Of a DNA stretch of 64,000 bases, positions 36,291 through 45,178 are shown in pieces. Within the stretch, counting starts at the first letter, position 1, and every line of letters starts with the position of its first letter. The translations under genes were made by a program, and so were the position numbers. The notes beneath the pieces were generated by a model, which saw only the letters and a program-made list of their open reading frames with translations, searched no databases and was not told the origin of the DNA. The stretch comes from Nocardia neocaledoniensis (GTDB lineage Bacteria > Actinomycetota > Actinomycetes > Mycobacteriales > Mycobacteriaceae): positions 124,001 through 188,000 of the forward strand of contig NZ_QGTL01000011.1 of assembly GCF_003182135.1 (NCBI RefSeq), written 5' to 3'.

Positions 36291-36302
36291 CGCGGTCCGG
36301 GA

Positions 36303-38132
36303 TCAGGCGCGGCGGCGGGCGAGGGCCCAGATCGCGGCGCCGATGCCGACCAGCGCGATCACGCCGACGCCGATCCCGGCGAAGACCGGCCACGGCGTGC
36401 CCGCGTCCGAACCTTCCACGGCGACAGCCTTTTCGGTCGACGGTCCGTTCTGCTCGCCGAGCACGTCACCGCCGCCGCCGACGTAGACAGGGCCGGCTTC
36501 CTTGTCGCCCACGACCGCCACGTCGAGTTCCACCGGCGTCGGCGGCATGGTCGTGGCCCCGCTGGGCAGGCCGACCTTGACCGCGAGGTAGTGCCAGCCG
36601 GCCACCGAGAGACGCCGCACCTCGGAATCGTTCGCGTCGCGGTTCGCGTAGCGGACCGGCACCGTCGACAGCGTGAGATCGGTGCTCGTCCGGCCGGTGT
36701 AGGCGGTGGTGTCGGCGTCGATCTCCCGGCCGAGCGGGGAGTACAGCGTGGTCTCCACGTTCGTGGCGGAGGTGTATCCGGCGCCGCCGGTCTCGCCGAA
36801 CCGGACCCGGTACGCCAGGCCCTGTCCCCAGTCCAGGCGCACCTTGTAGAAGACGTATTCGCCGGATTGCACGGTGTCGGTGTACTTCCCGCTGCCGTCG
36901 AGCTCCGCGGCGACCGTGAACGAGCCTCCGCCGCTGATCGGCTCGGGCGCGCCCGCCGGGTCGGTGAACGCCACCGGGGCTTCGACGGGCGCCGGGCCGG
37001 GATCGGTGACCCCGGGCTCGATACCGACGAGGAGTTCCACCGGCAGCCGCTCCGGCGCGCCCTGCGGCGCGAGGTCCCAGGCGAGCTCGAAGTAGTAGCG
37101 GCCCGCGCCCTTGCACGGACCCGATTCCGTGGCCGCGGCGCCCTCGAAGGTGTGGCTGACGGTGAGCGCGACCCCGTCGCTCGTGCGGGTCTCGAGCTCC
37201 CGCTCCCTGACCCCGCAGTCGGTGCCGTCGCGACCGTAGACGCGCAGGTCCATGGCGGCCATGTCGTCGGTGATCGACACATCCGCGGCGCGCGGGAACG
37301 AGACGATCCCGGTGAAGTAGGCCGTCGCCCCGGCGGGCACGTCGACGGCGTAGAACCGCTTCTCACGCTGACCGATGGTGTCGAGGTACTGGCCCGGCGT
37401 CGCCACCGGCGCGGTGCGGTACTCGGCGGTGCCGGTGATCGGGGTGCCGGTCGCCTGGTAGTCGCGCAGCGCGGCCGAGCTGACCCGGGGCAGGACGCGT
37501 TCCAGCGCGGCGCCGTCGGCGGCGTCGCTGTAGGTGCCGCCGGTCGCCTGCGCCATGCAGGTGAGCTGGGCGCGGGCCTTCTCGTCGACGGCGAAACCGA
37601 TCGTGTGCACGACCAGGTCAACGCCCTGCTGCTTCAACTCCGCCGCCACCTCGCACGGATCGGGCGGCGCGCACGTGTCGTCACCGTCGGAGACGAGCAC
37701 GATCGAGCGCGGGCCCTGCGCGGGCAGCGCCGCCGCGGCCTGACGCAGCGCGGTGCCCATCGGGGTCCAGCCGCGCGCGGTGATGCCGTCGACGGCGGCG
37801 GTGAGCGCGGGTTTGTCGATCCGGTCCGGCTGCCGCAGCACCTGGACGTCGTGGCAGCCCGCGGTCTTGTCGGCCTCGTCGTTGCTGGTGCCGGTGCCGT
37901 AGGTGGTGAGCCCGACGGAGGACTCGGCGGGGGCCGACGCGACGAACGAGCGCACCGCCCGCTTCGCGGCATCCATCATGGTGCCGCCCTGATCGGGACG
38001 TTCCATGGACCCGGACGCGTCCAGGATGAGCATGGTCGGCGTGTACTGCGGGGTGTCCGCCTGCGCCACCGCGGGCAGCAGGGACAGTGCCGCGGCGGCC
38101 AGTACCGCCGCCAGCGTGGTGAATCTCGACAT
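36303..38132 (-). CDS. Secreted, membrane-anchored von Willebrand factor A domain protein
   Basis: A protein of 609 residues with an N-terminal signal peptide cut near VAQADTPQ. The VWA domain has an intact MIDAS motif (LILDASGSM, Asp38-Ser40-Ser42) and IVLVSDGDDTCAPPDPCEVA. A long beta-rich extracellular part follows. It ends with a C-terminal membrane segment (WPVFAGIGVGVIALVGIGAAIWALA) and basic stop-transfer ARRRA. Cysteines around DDTCAPPDPCE and AQLTCMAQ may form disulfides. The domain should bind Mg2+ and a protein ligand on the cell surface. Similar actinobacterial VWA proteins can accompany type VII secretion, but no such genes are nearby. Confidence 0.85.
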   Translation of the reverse strand: MSRFTTLAAVLAAAALSLLPAVAQADTPQYTPTMLILDASGSMERPDQGGTMMDAAKRAVRSFVASAPAESSVGLTTYGTGTSNDEADKTAGCHDVQVLRQPDRIDKPALTAAVDGITARGWTPMGTALRQAAAALPAQGPRSIVLVSDGDDTCAPPDPCEVAAELKQQGVDLVVHTIGFAVDEKARAQLTCMAQATGGTYSDAADGAALERVLPRVSSAALRDYQATGTPITGTAEYRTAPVATPGQYLDTIGQREKRFYAVDVPAGATAYFTGIVSFPRAADVSITDDMAAMDLRVYGRDGTDCGVRERELETRTSDGVALTVSHTFEGAAATESGPCKGAGRYYFELAWDLAPQGAPERLPVELLVGIEPGVTDPGPAPVEAPVAFTDPAGAPEPISGGGSFTVAAELDGSGKYTDTVQSGEYVFYKVRLDWGQGLAYRVRFGETGGAGYTSATNVETTLYSPLGREIDADTTAYTGRTSTDLTLSTVPVRYANRDANDSEVRRLSVAGWHYLAVKVGLPSGATTMPPTPVELDVAVVGDKEAGPVYVGGGGDVLGEQNGPSTEKAVAVEGSDAGTPWPVFAGIGVGVIALVGIGAAIWALARRRA

Positions 38133-38339
38133 CGTCCTCGTCTTCGGCTACATCACGATCGCAACGGACCGACGTTACCGAGCGCCGGGAACGCCCTCCA
38201 GCGGAGTCGCGGTGGCGCAACCCACGGTTTGAAACCGGTCAGGAGGTAGGCGCTGGTCAGGGGGTCGTTACGAACCCGTTCCGCGGCCGTGTCTCGCGCC
38301 TGCGCCGCGTCGCCGGCGGCGCGGGGCACAATCGAGCCC

Positions 38340-40037
38340 ATGGCTTCGCACGCCCGCGACGCGCACGAGCGCAAACGGCACGGCAGGCACTACACACCGC
38401 CCGAGCTCGCGCGATTCCTGGCGCGCCGGGCGCTGCTGCACGCGCCGCGCGGTGCTGAACTGCGGGTACTCGATCCGGCGTGCGGGGACGGCGAACTCCT
38501 GCTGGCGGTGCACCGGGAGGCGCCACCGGGCGTCACGGTCCGGCTGACCGGCTACGACCTGGACCGGCACGCGGTCGCCGAGACCGCGGCACGCGCGGCC
38601 GCGGCGGGCATCGAGGTCGACTGCCACTCCGGTGACTTCCTGGCCGCCTCGGCACGCCTCGACGACGGCTCGTTCGATCTGATCATCAGCAATCCGCCGT
38701 ATGTGCGCACCCAGCAGCTCGGCGGTTCGACCGCCCAGCTGTTGAGCAAGAGGTTCGGTCTCCGGGGGCGTATCGATCTCACGCACCCGTTCGTCGCTGT
38801 CGCGCCCCGGCTGCTCGCGGCGCGGGGTGTCCTCGGATTGCTCTGCGCCAACAGGTTTCTCACCACCCGCGCCGGTGCGAATCTCCGCCGGATCCTGACC
38901 GAGGACCTGCACCCGGCCGAACTCTACGACCTCGGCGACACCAAACTCTTCGCCGCGGCGGTGCTGCCCGCGATCACGATCGCCACCCGCGCGCCGACGC
39001 TGCGCGCCTGCCGGTACGTCTCGGTCTACGAGGAGCCCGGTGCCGTACCGGACTGCGCCACGGAGCTTTTCGACGCGCTCGCCGGTGACGCGGCTCGCCT
39101 GGTCGGCGCCGGTGGGCGCGTCTTCGCCGTCGAGGTCGGCGTGCTGTCGACCGGCGCCGAGGGATCGGCCACCGACGGACCGGCCACCGAAACCGCACGC
39201 CGCTCGAAACCACCCGCCGACCCCGCGTGGCGCATGTCCCGCCCCGCGGTCGACCGCTGGCTCGACCGGATCGGCGAGCGCACCTGGCGGAGCTTCGGTG
39301 ACACCGCGCGGATCCGGGTGGGTATCAAGACGACCGCGGATCGGGTGTTCATCTCGGATCGGTGGGAGCAGATGGACCCCACCCCGGAACCGGAACTGTT
39401 GCGGGAGTTGATCACTCATCACGATCTGCAGCCGTGGCGGATCGGCAGGGAGCGGGGCACGAAGGTGCTGTACCCCTACGACCTGCTGCAACCGCGCCGC
39501 ACACCGATCGACCTCGCCGAATTCCCCGGCGCGGCGGAGTACCTGCGCTCGCACGAGCGGGTGCTCGCCGGCCGCAGGTACGTCCTGGACGGCGGCCGGA
39601 AGTGGTTCGAGATCTGGGTACCGCAGCGTCCGCATCTGTGGGGTGCGCCGAAACTGGTGTTTCCCGACATCAGCGAACGGCCGCGCTTCGCCCTCGACCG
39701 GTCGGGCGCGGTGGTCAACGGGGACTGCTACTGGATCTCGCTCACCGATCTCGGCGCGGGCGCGCAGGCGACGGAATTGGCGTATCTGCTGATGGGCGTG
39801 GCGAATTCGGCGCTGGGGCTGCGGTTCTACGACGCGGTGTGCGGCAACCGCCTCTATTCGGGACGGCGGCGCTGGATCACCCAGTACGTGGCGCGCCTGC
39901 CCCTGCCCGACCCCGCGCGACCCGCCTCGGCGGTGATCGTCGACCGGGTCAGGGCGGTGGTGGAAGACGGGGTGCCGGTGGCGCGGGCGGGCATCGACGA
40001 GGCGGTGGCCGCCGCCTTCGGCGTGCCCGCTCAGTGA
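38340..40037 (+). CDS. TaqI/Eco57I-like N6-adenine DNA methyltransferase (solitary)
   Basis: A gamma-type N6-adenine methyltransferase of 565 residues. It has HGRHYTPPELARFLARRAL (motif X), VLDPACGDGELLLAV (motif I, ~residue 45), the catalytic NPPYVRT (motif IV, ~residue 118) and GLLCANRFLTTRAGANLR. The C-terminal ~280 residues act as the target-recognition region, as in M.TaqI and Eco57I-type enzymes. There is no nuclease domain at the N-terminus and no restriction gene nearby, so it appears to be an orphan methyltransferase. It overlaps the stop of the convergent tetR gene by 7 bases. Confidence 0.85.
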   Translation: MASHARDAHERKRHGRHYTPPELARFLARRALLHAPRGAELRVLDPACGDGELLLAVHREAPPGVTVRLTGYDLDRHAVAETAARAAAAGIEVDCHSGDFLAASARLDDGSFDLIISNPPYVRTQQLGGSTAQLLSKRFGLRGRIDLTHPFVAVAPRLLAARGVLGLLCANRFLTTRAGANLRRILTEDLHPAELYDLGDTKLFAAAVLPAITIATRAPTLRACRYVSVYEEPGAVPDCATELFDALAGDAARLVGAGGRVFAVEVGVLSTGAEGSATDGPATETARRSKPPADPAWRMSRPAVDRWLDRIGERTWRSFGDTARIRVGIKTTADRVFISDRWEQMDPTPEPELLRELITHHDLQPWRIGRERGTKVLYPYDLLQPRRTPIDLAEFPGAAEYLRSHERVLAGRRYVLDGGRKWFEIWVPQRPHLWGAPKLVFPDISERPRFALDRSGAVVNGDCYWISLTDLGAGAQATELAYLLMGVANSALGLRFYDAVCGNRLYSGRRRWITQYVARLPLPDPARPASAVIVDRVRAVVEDGVPVARAGIDEAVAAAFGVPAQ

Positions 40038-40654
40038 GCGCGGTGGATCCCGACCATCGGCAGTAGTGTGCGGCGGGCGAACTCGCGACCGGCCTCGGCG
40101 TCGTCGAGCGGGATGAGGCCGTCGGGGGTGAGCGCCAGCGACAGCGCGAGCCTGGCCATGATCTCGGCGACCAGGTCGGGATCGAATTCCGGCACCGGCG
40201 CGCTGGCCTGCAGCTCGCGCAGCTTGTCGGCGAGGTAGCCGCGCCCGACCGCGAGGATGGGACCGGCGTCGGTGGTCAGGCGCGGCAGGATGATCTCCGG
40301 CTCGGTGCCGAGCAGCCGGCGCAGCAGTTCGTTGCCCGCGATGGTCGTCACGAACGCCACGAAGATCTCGACCAGCTGCTCGCCGGGCTCGGTGACCGCG
40401 CTGACCCGGGCGTCGATCTCGGCGACATAGCGTTGCGCCTCGCGCACGCCGACCGCCTCGACCAGGTCGTTCTTGGATTCGAAGCGGCGATACAGGGTGG
40501 CCGGGCTGATGCCGGCGCGCCGGGCGATCTCACCCATGCTGGTGCGCTTGATGCCGAAATCGAGAAACGCCGACAGCGCGCTGTCGAGCAGCTTCTCCCC
40601 GTCGGTGACGGGCTTTTCCAGGATCCGCGCGAGGATGGACGAGACGGTGGGCAT
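40031..40654 (-). CDS. TetR family transcriptional regulator
   Basis: A regulator of 207 residues. The N-terminal helix-turn-helix is LDFGIKRTSMGEIARRAGISPATLYRRFESKNDLVEAV, and a helical ligand-binding domain follows. The ATG before PTVSSILARIL is the best start. It lies 7 bases downstream of a small gene with a strong ribosome-binding site, so the two appear to form one unit. The regulated genes are not obvious. Confidence 0.88.
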   Translation of the reverse strand: MPTVSSILARILEKPVTDGEKLLDSALSAFLDFGIKRTSMGEIARRAGISPATLYRRFESKNDLVEAVGVREAQRYVAEIDARVSAVTEPGEQLVEIFVAFVTTIAGNELLRRLLGTEPEIILPRLTTDAGPILAVGRGYLADKLRELQASAPVPEFDPDLVAEIMARLALSLALTPDGLIPLDDAEAGREFARRTLLPMVGIHRAH

Positions 40655-40661
40655 CGCCCCA

Positions 40662-40850
40662 TTATCCCTGTGGCGACAAATCCAGCGCGGCCATCTCTCG
40701 CTCGATCGCGTTGGCGGCGAAGTCGGCGCCGCGGGAACGTAATTCGTGGACCCGGCACTGGAGTGCCTCGATTCCGCCTGGCTGGGCGGCGATATCGGCG
40801 ACGCTGAGCCGCCGCTCCGCCAGGTGCACACCGGTCTGCCTGTATGCCAC
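40662..40850 (-). CDS. Small hypothetical protein upstream of tetR
   Basis: A 62-codon frame that begins with GTG directly after AGGAGG at ideal spacing and ends 7 bases before the tetR start. The sequence (AERRLSVADIAAQPGGIEAL, then HELRSRGADFAANAIEREMAALDL) looks like a small helical protein. The start signal and tight coupling to tetR make it likely to be real. No family is recognised. Confidence 0.6.
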   Translation of the reverse strand: MAYRQTGVHLAERRLSVADIAAQPGGIEALQCRVHELRSRGADFAANAIEREMAALDLSPQG

Positions 40851-40965
40851 CGTGAAACCTCCTGCCTCGCGTACCCGGTGCCGGCCGCCGAACTCCTGGC
40901 CGGACGCGATACGCAGGGCAAATGCTATCAGGTTTCCCTAATGGTCACTTGATCAGTGTGACGTC

Positions 40966-41481
40966 TCACAAGATCTCGGCACTCCGGTGCGCCGCGAGAT
41001 TGTGAACGTAGACGGCGGCGTTGAGCTTGATGCCGTCCTGCTGCGCCTCGGTCAGCTCCTTGCGCACCTTGCCGGGCACGCCCGCCACGAGCGAGCCGGG
41101 CGGAATCTGGGCGCCCTCCGGGATCAGGGCGTTCGCCGCGATCAGGCTGCCCGCGCCGATCACCGCGCCGTTGAGCACGGTCGCGCCCATGCCGACGAGC
41201 ACGTCGTCGCCGATGGTGCAGCCGTGCAGAATCGCGTTGTGGCCCACCGAGACTCCGCTGCCGACGGTGAGCGGGAAACCGGGGTCGGCGTGCAGCACGC
41301 AGCCGTCCTGGATATTGGTGCGCGCGCCAAGGGTGATCTGCTCGAGATCGCCGCGCAGCACCGCCGAGTACCAGATGCCGACCTCCTCGGCCAGGCGCAC
41401 CCGCCCGATGACGGTCGCGTTCGGCGCGATCCATGCGGTCTCGTCGATCTCCGGAGCGAATCCGGCCACCTTGATGATCAT
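40966..41481 (-). CDS. Gamma-class carbonic anhydrase-like hexapeptide-repeat protein
   Basis: A left-handed beta-helix protein of 171 residues with hexapeptide repeats (ATVIGRVRLAEEVGIWYSAVLRGD, and DDVLVGMGATVLNGAVIGAGSLIAANALI). The three zinc ligands expected for gamma-carbonic anhydrases are His64, His81 and His86 (VLHAD, VGHNAILHGC). The protein forms trimers and would hydrate CO2 or serve a related role. It is preceded by the GlxA-like regulator on the same strand with an 8-bp gap. Confidence 0.88.
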   Translation of the reverse strand: MIIKVAGFAPEIDETAWIAPNATVIGRVRLAEEVGIWYSAVLRGDLEQITLGARTNIQDGCVLHADPGFPLTVGSGVSVGHNAILHGCTIGDDVLVGMGATVLNGAVIGAGSLIAANALIPEGAQIPPGSLVAGVPGKVRKELTEAQQDGIKLNAAVYVHNLAAHRSAEIL

Positions 41482-41489
41482 GGTCGCGA

Positions 41490-42446
41490 TTATCGCGCTG
41501 TCCCGCGGAACTGGGCACGGTGGGCCGCCGGGGAGGTGCCCAGCGCGCGGTGGAAGTGGTGGCGCAGGTTCACCGCGCTGCCGAAACCGGTGTCGCGGGC
41601 GATCCGGTCGACGGTGTCGTCGGTCGATTCCAGCAGCAGCCGGGCGTGATCGGTGCGCTGACGCAACAGCCAGCGCTGCGGGCTCGTTCCGGTGCGCTCG
41701 CGGAAGCGGCGGGTGAAGGTACGCCGTGACATGAACGCCGCCCGTGACCAGGCATCGAGGTCGATGGTGGTGCCGAGGCGGGCGCGCGCCCAGACCATCG
41801 CGTGCTCGATCGGATCGTCGGTGTCGTCGTCGATCGGATCGATCGGGATGAACTGGGCCTGGGAGCCGTGCCGGTGTGGCGCGGTGACCAGCGCGCGGGC
41901 CAGTTCGGTGGTCGCGCGGGCGCCGAGGTCACCACGGACGATGTGCAGGCAGCAGTCCAGTGCGGCGGCCACGCCCGCGGAGGTGATCACGTCACCGAGG
42001 TCGGTCCACAGCACATCGGCGCGTACCCGCACGCGGGGGTAGGCGGTGGCCATCGCCGTCGCGGCGGCCCAGTGCGTGGTGACTTCGCGGCCGTCGGCCA
42101 GACCGGTCGCCGCGATCGCCCACGATCCCAGGCAGAGGCCGACGAGCCGGGCGCCGCCGGCGTGCGCGGCGCGCACGGCCGCGTCCAGGGCGGGGGACAG
42201 GGGCTTGTCGCGCAGCCAGCCGGGGAAGATCACCAGCTCCGCTTCGGCCACCGCGTCGAGTCCGTGGTGCACGGTGATGTCGAAACCCGCGGCGGTGGAC
42301 AGGGTTCCGGGTTGTTCGGCGCAGACTCGCACGTCGTAGGGCAGGTCGCCGGCGACGCCGACGCCGGAGCGGCCGAAAACGAGGGTCGGCACCGACAGGT
42401 GGAAGGGGCTGATTCCGTCGAACGCGATGACGGCCACCGAACGCAT
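41490..42446 (-). CDS. GlxA-type AraC-family regulator with DJ-1/PfpI domain
   Basis: A protein of 318 residues. The N-terminal ~190 residues are a DJ-1/PfpI (class I amidotransferase-like) domain with LVGLCLGSWAIAATGLADGREVTTHW, where the elbow Cys is present. The C-terminal ~100 residues carry two AraC helix-turn-helix motifs (AFMSRRTFTRRFRERTGTSPQRWLLRQRTDHARLLLESTDDTVDRIARDTGFGSAVNLRHHFHRALGTSP). The nearest target is the carbonic anhydrase gene 8 bp downstream. The effector is unknown. Confidence 0.9.
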   Translation of the reverse strand: MRSVAVIAFDGISPFHLSVPTLVFGRSGVGVAGDLPYDVRVCAEQPGTLSTAAGFDITVHHGLDAVAEAELVIFPGWLRDKPLSPALDAAVRAAHAGGARLVGLCLGSWAIAATGLADGREVTTHWAAATAMATAYPRVRVRADVLWTDLGDVITSAGVAAALDCCLHIVRGDLGARATTELARALVTAPHRHGSQAQFIPIDPIDDDTDDPIEHAMVWARARLGTTIDLDAWSRAAFMSRRTFTRRFRERTGTSPQRWLLRQRTDHARLLLESTDDTVDRIARDTGFGSAVNLRHHFHRALGTSPAAHRAQFRGTAR

Positions 42447-42518
42447 GGCCCGATCTTAGCGATGCGCGGCCTGACGGCCACTCTCCGGCGGGTGACGCGG
42501 TCGGCCAGAGTGGTCGAC

Positions 42519-43289
42519 ATGACCGAAATCGTCACCAGCCCCGCGCTGCTGGACGCCGTGCACGTGGGCGGCCCGACCCTGCGGTTCCGCTACGCGAGCA
42601 CCACCTGGCTCACCGACCCGACCTTCGACGAGCCCGGCGACTACCCGGGCCCGATCACCCTGCACAAGCTCAGCGGGCCCGCGGTGCCGATCGAGGCCAT
42701 CGGGCCGATCGACGTGGTCCTGCTCTCGCACGACCAGCACGCCGACAATCTCGACACGGCGGGCCGCGAACTGCTGGCCGGGGTCGACACGGTGCTCTCC
42801 ACGCCCGACGCCGCGGCCCGCATCGCGGGCGTGCGCGGGCTGCGGCCGTGGGAGAGCGTCACGCTCGGCGCGGTCGAGGTCGTCGCGGTGCCCGCGCTGC
42901 ACGGGCCCGAGGGATGCGAACCGCTCAGCGGCGTCGTCACCGGGTTCGTGCTGCGCGCCGCGGGGGAGCCGGCGGTGTACGTCTCCGGGGACAACGCGTC
43001 GGTGGAGGTGGTCGAACAGATCGTGGCGCGGATCGGGCGCATCGACGTCGCGGTGCTGAATATCGGCGCCGCCAATGTCGGCCGGTTCGGCGACAGCGAT
43101 GTCACCTTGAACGCGCGCACCGCGGTGCGGGCCGCCGAGGTTCTCGGCGACGCGATCGTCGTCGCGGTGCACGCGGAGGGCTGGGCCCACTTCACCGAAT
43201 CGCTGGATCATCTCGAGCGCGCCTTCGGTTACGCCGGTCTCGCCGACCGGCTCCGCATCCCGGTGCGGGGCGAAGTGTTCGCCGTCTGA
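42519..43289 (+). CDS. MBL-fold metallohydrolase (UlaG-like)
   Basis: A protein of 256 residues with a metallo-beta-lactamase fold. The metal motif is a variant, VVLLSHDQHADNLD, in place of HxHxDH. VPALHGPEG and VYVSGDNASVEVVEQI supply later ligands, and VVAVHAEGWAHFTES the last His. The family includes UlaG-like hydrolases acting on phosphodiesters or lactones; this protein's substrate is unknown. The ATG before TEIVTSPALL is used; upstream in-frame sequence is too irregular to be part of the protein. Confidence 0.83.
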   Translation: MTEIVTSPALLDAVHVGGPTLRFRYASTTWLTDPTFDEPGDYPGPITLHKLSGPAVPIEAIGPIDVVLLSHDQHADNLDTAGRELLAGVDTVLSTPDAAARIAGVRGLRPWESVTLGAVEVVAVPALHGPEGCEPLSGVVTGFVLRAAGEPAVYVSGDNASVEVVEQIVARIGRIDVAVLNIGAANVGRFGDSDVTLNARTAVRAAEVLGDAIVVAVHAEGWAHFTESLDHLERAFGYAGLADRLRIPVRGEVFAV

Positions 43290-43405
43290 GCGATCTCGAA
43301 CCAACAGTTTTCATACCTGTCCGGTGGTCTGCGGGGTGCTCACCCGACGGGAAGGATCGACGCGCGTCCGGCTCCTCGGGCGCGGGTCTCGCGACAGGAG
43401 AGACG

Positions 43406-44014
43406 TTGCCCGAGAAACTGCTCGGCACAGCCGCGCGTGTGCTGATGACGCTGGTCGCCGTGGTGCTGGCGCTGGCGGGATGCTCGTCGAGCGAACCGGA
43501 GCCGACGGCCCCGGCGTCGAGCACGGTCTCGACCACCCCGACGATGACGAGTGCGGTCACGTCGACACCCGGCGCGGCGCCCACCGGCGACGGCGCCTCG
43601 GGTGGCGGCGTGACCGGTTCCCCGGGCACGCAGGCGACCGGCGGCGACCAGACGCCCCCGCCGGGCTACAACTGCGTGCCGGGACCGGATTGCGGGACCG
43701 ACAGTTGTGGTTTCGGTGAGTGCGGGCTTCCACCGGGGCACACGTGTCAGCCCGGACCGGATTGCGGGACCGACAGTTGTGGTTTCGGTGAGTGCGGTCT
43801 CCCGCCGGGACACACGTGTCAGCCCGGTCCCGAGTGCGGCACCGACAACTGCGGCCCCGGCCAGTGCGGTGAGCCGCCGACCACGACCGAGGCGCCCGTG
43901 CCCACCACGCCCGCCGCGACCTCGGCGCCGGTGACGACGACCCCCGCCACGACGGCCGAGGCGACCACGACCTCGGCCGTGCCCGCCGCCGCGAGCACGA
44001 CGCCGACGCCGTGA
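43406..44014 (+). CDS. Lipoprotein with three tandem cysteine-rich repeats
   Basis: A protein of 202 residues. It has a TTG start after ACAGGAGAGACG, then a lipoprotein signal ending at the Cys of VVLALAGCSSSE. A Thr/Ser/Pro-rich stalk precedes three copies of a 24-residue unit (CxPGPxCGTDxCGxGxCGxPPG, Cys spacing x5, x4, x4, then x7 to the next repeat). A second Thr/Pro-rich tail closes the protein. Twelve cysteines in a regular array suggest stacked disulfide mini-domains or metal binding outside the membrane. I do not recognise a named family. It stands alone between the MBL gene and ald. Confidence 0.72.
   Translation: MPEKLLGTAARVLMTLVAVVLALAGCSSSEPEPTAPASSTVSTTPTMTSAVTSTPGAAPTGDGASGGGVTGSPGTQATGGDQTPPPGYNCVPGPDCGTDSCGFGECGLPPGHTCQPGPDCGTDSCGFGECGLPPGHTCQPGPECGTDNCGPGQCGEPPTTTEAPVPTTPAATSAPVTTTPATTAEATTTSAVPAAASTTPTP
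43673..43877 (+). repeat. 72-bp in-frame tandem repeat inside the cysteine-rich lipoprotein gene
   Basis: Units start at 43673, 43745 and 43817. Units 1 and 2 share an identical run of 44 bases, so the duplication is recent or maintained by gene conversion. The third unit is more diverged and GC-rich. The first two units use TGT codons, which are rare in the surrounding genes. Confidence 0.85.
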
Positions 44015-44070
44015 CAACACGCGTTCGGCAACCGCCGGACTCCCGTCGACGCGCGTCCTAAGCTGGGCGG

Positions 44071-45174
44071 ATGACGGGAACAATCGGGGTACCTGCCGAG
44101 GTCAAACCGCAGGAGTTCCGGGTCGCGCTCACGCCCGCCGGCGCCTCGGAACTGGCCGCGCACGGGCACCGGGTGCTCGTACAGGCCGGGGCCGGAACCG
44201 GCTCGGGTTTCGGCGACGAGGACTACGTCGCCGCGGGCGCGACGATCGGCGCGGACGCCGAGCAGGTCTGGGCCGAGGCCGACCTGATCCTGAAGGTGAA
44301 AGAGCCCATCGCGCAGGAGTACTCGCGGATGCGGCGCGACCAGGTGCTGTTCACCTATCTGCATCTGGCCGCGTCGAAGGAGTGCACCGACGCCATCCTG
44401 GACTCCGGCATCACCGCGATCGCCTACGAGACCGTGCGCGCGGCGGACGGTTCGCTGCCGCTGCTCGCGCCGATGAGTGAGGTCGCGGGCAAGCTCGGCA
44501 CCCAGGTCGGCGCCTATCACCTGATGGCGCCGATGGGCGGGGAGGGCGTGCTGCTCGGCGGCGTGCCCGGGGTGCGCCCGGCCGATGTGGTGGTGCTCGG
44601 CGGTGGGGTGGCCGGGACGAACGCGGCGACGGTCGCGGTCGGCATGGGGGCGCGGGTGAGCGTGCTCGACACCAATCTGGCGCGGTTGCGGGAACTCGAC
44701 GCCCGCTTCGCAGGCCGGGTGGGCACCCTCGCCTCACACGCGCTCGAGATCGAGAAGGCCGTGCTCGCGGCGGATCTGGTGATCGGCTCGGTCCTCGTGC
44801 CGGGCGCCAAGGCGCCGAAGCTGGTCTCCGACGAACTCGTCGCCGGGATGCGGCCGGGGTCGGTGCTCGTCGACATCGCCGTCGACCAGGGTGGCTGCTT
44901 CGCCTCCACCCGGCCGACGACGCACGCCGATCCGACCTTCCCCGTGGCGAACTCGCTGTTCTACTGCGTGGCGAACATGCCGGGAGCGGTACCGCACACC
45001 TCCACCGTGGCCCTCACCAACGCGACCCTGCCCTTCGCGCGGGCCATCGCCGACAAGGGCTGGCGCGGCGCGTGCACCGCCGATCCCGGCCTGGCCGCCG
45101 GCCTCACCGCGCACGACGGCAAACTCCTGTCGACCGAAGTCGCCGCCGCGCACGGATATTCGCTCACCGTCTGA
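44071..45174 (+). CDS. ald: Alanine dehydrogenase
   Basis: An NAD-dependent dehydrogenase of 367 residues that interconverts L-alanine and pyruvate plus ammonia. It has GVPAEVKPQEFRVALTPAGASELAAHGHRVLVQAGAG at the N-terminus. The catalytic Lys is in LILKVKEP and the His in FTYLHLAASKE. The Rossmann motif is VVVLGGGVAGTNAATVAVGMGARVSVLD, and the C-terminal segment is NSLFYCVANMPGAVPHTSTVALTNATLPF. It is a single gene, convergent with the sigma factor gene with four bases between stops. Confidence 0.93.
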   Translation: MTGTIGVPAEVKPQEFRVALTPAGASELAAHGHRVLVQAGAGTGSGFGDEDYVAAGATIGADAEQVWAEADLILKVKEPIAQEYSRMRRDQVLFTYLHLAASKECTDAILDSGITAIAYETVRAADGSLPLLAPMSEVAGKLGTQVGAYHLMAPMGGEGVLLGGVPGVRPADVVVLGGGVAGTNAATVAVGMGARVSVLDTNLARLRELDARFAGRVGTLASHALEIEKAVLAADLVIGSVLVPGAKAPKLVSDELVAGMRPGSVLVDIAVDQGGCFASTRPTTHADPTFPVANSLFYCVANMPGAVPHTSTVALTNATLPFARAIADKGWRGACTADPGLAAGLTAHDGKLLSTEVAAAHGYSLTV

Positions 45175-45178
45175 GCGG

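Noticed and set aside
43673..43877. CRISPR-like direct repeats
   Set aside because: The three 72-bp units are contiguous, in frame and part of a cysteine-rich lipoprotein; there are no spacers and no cas genes.
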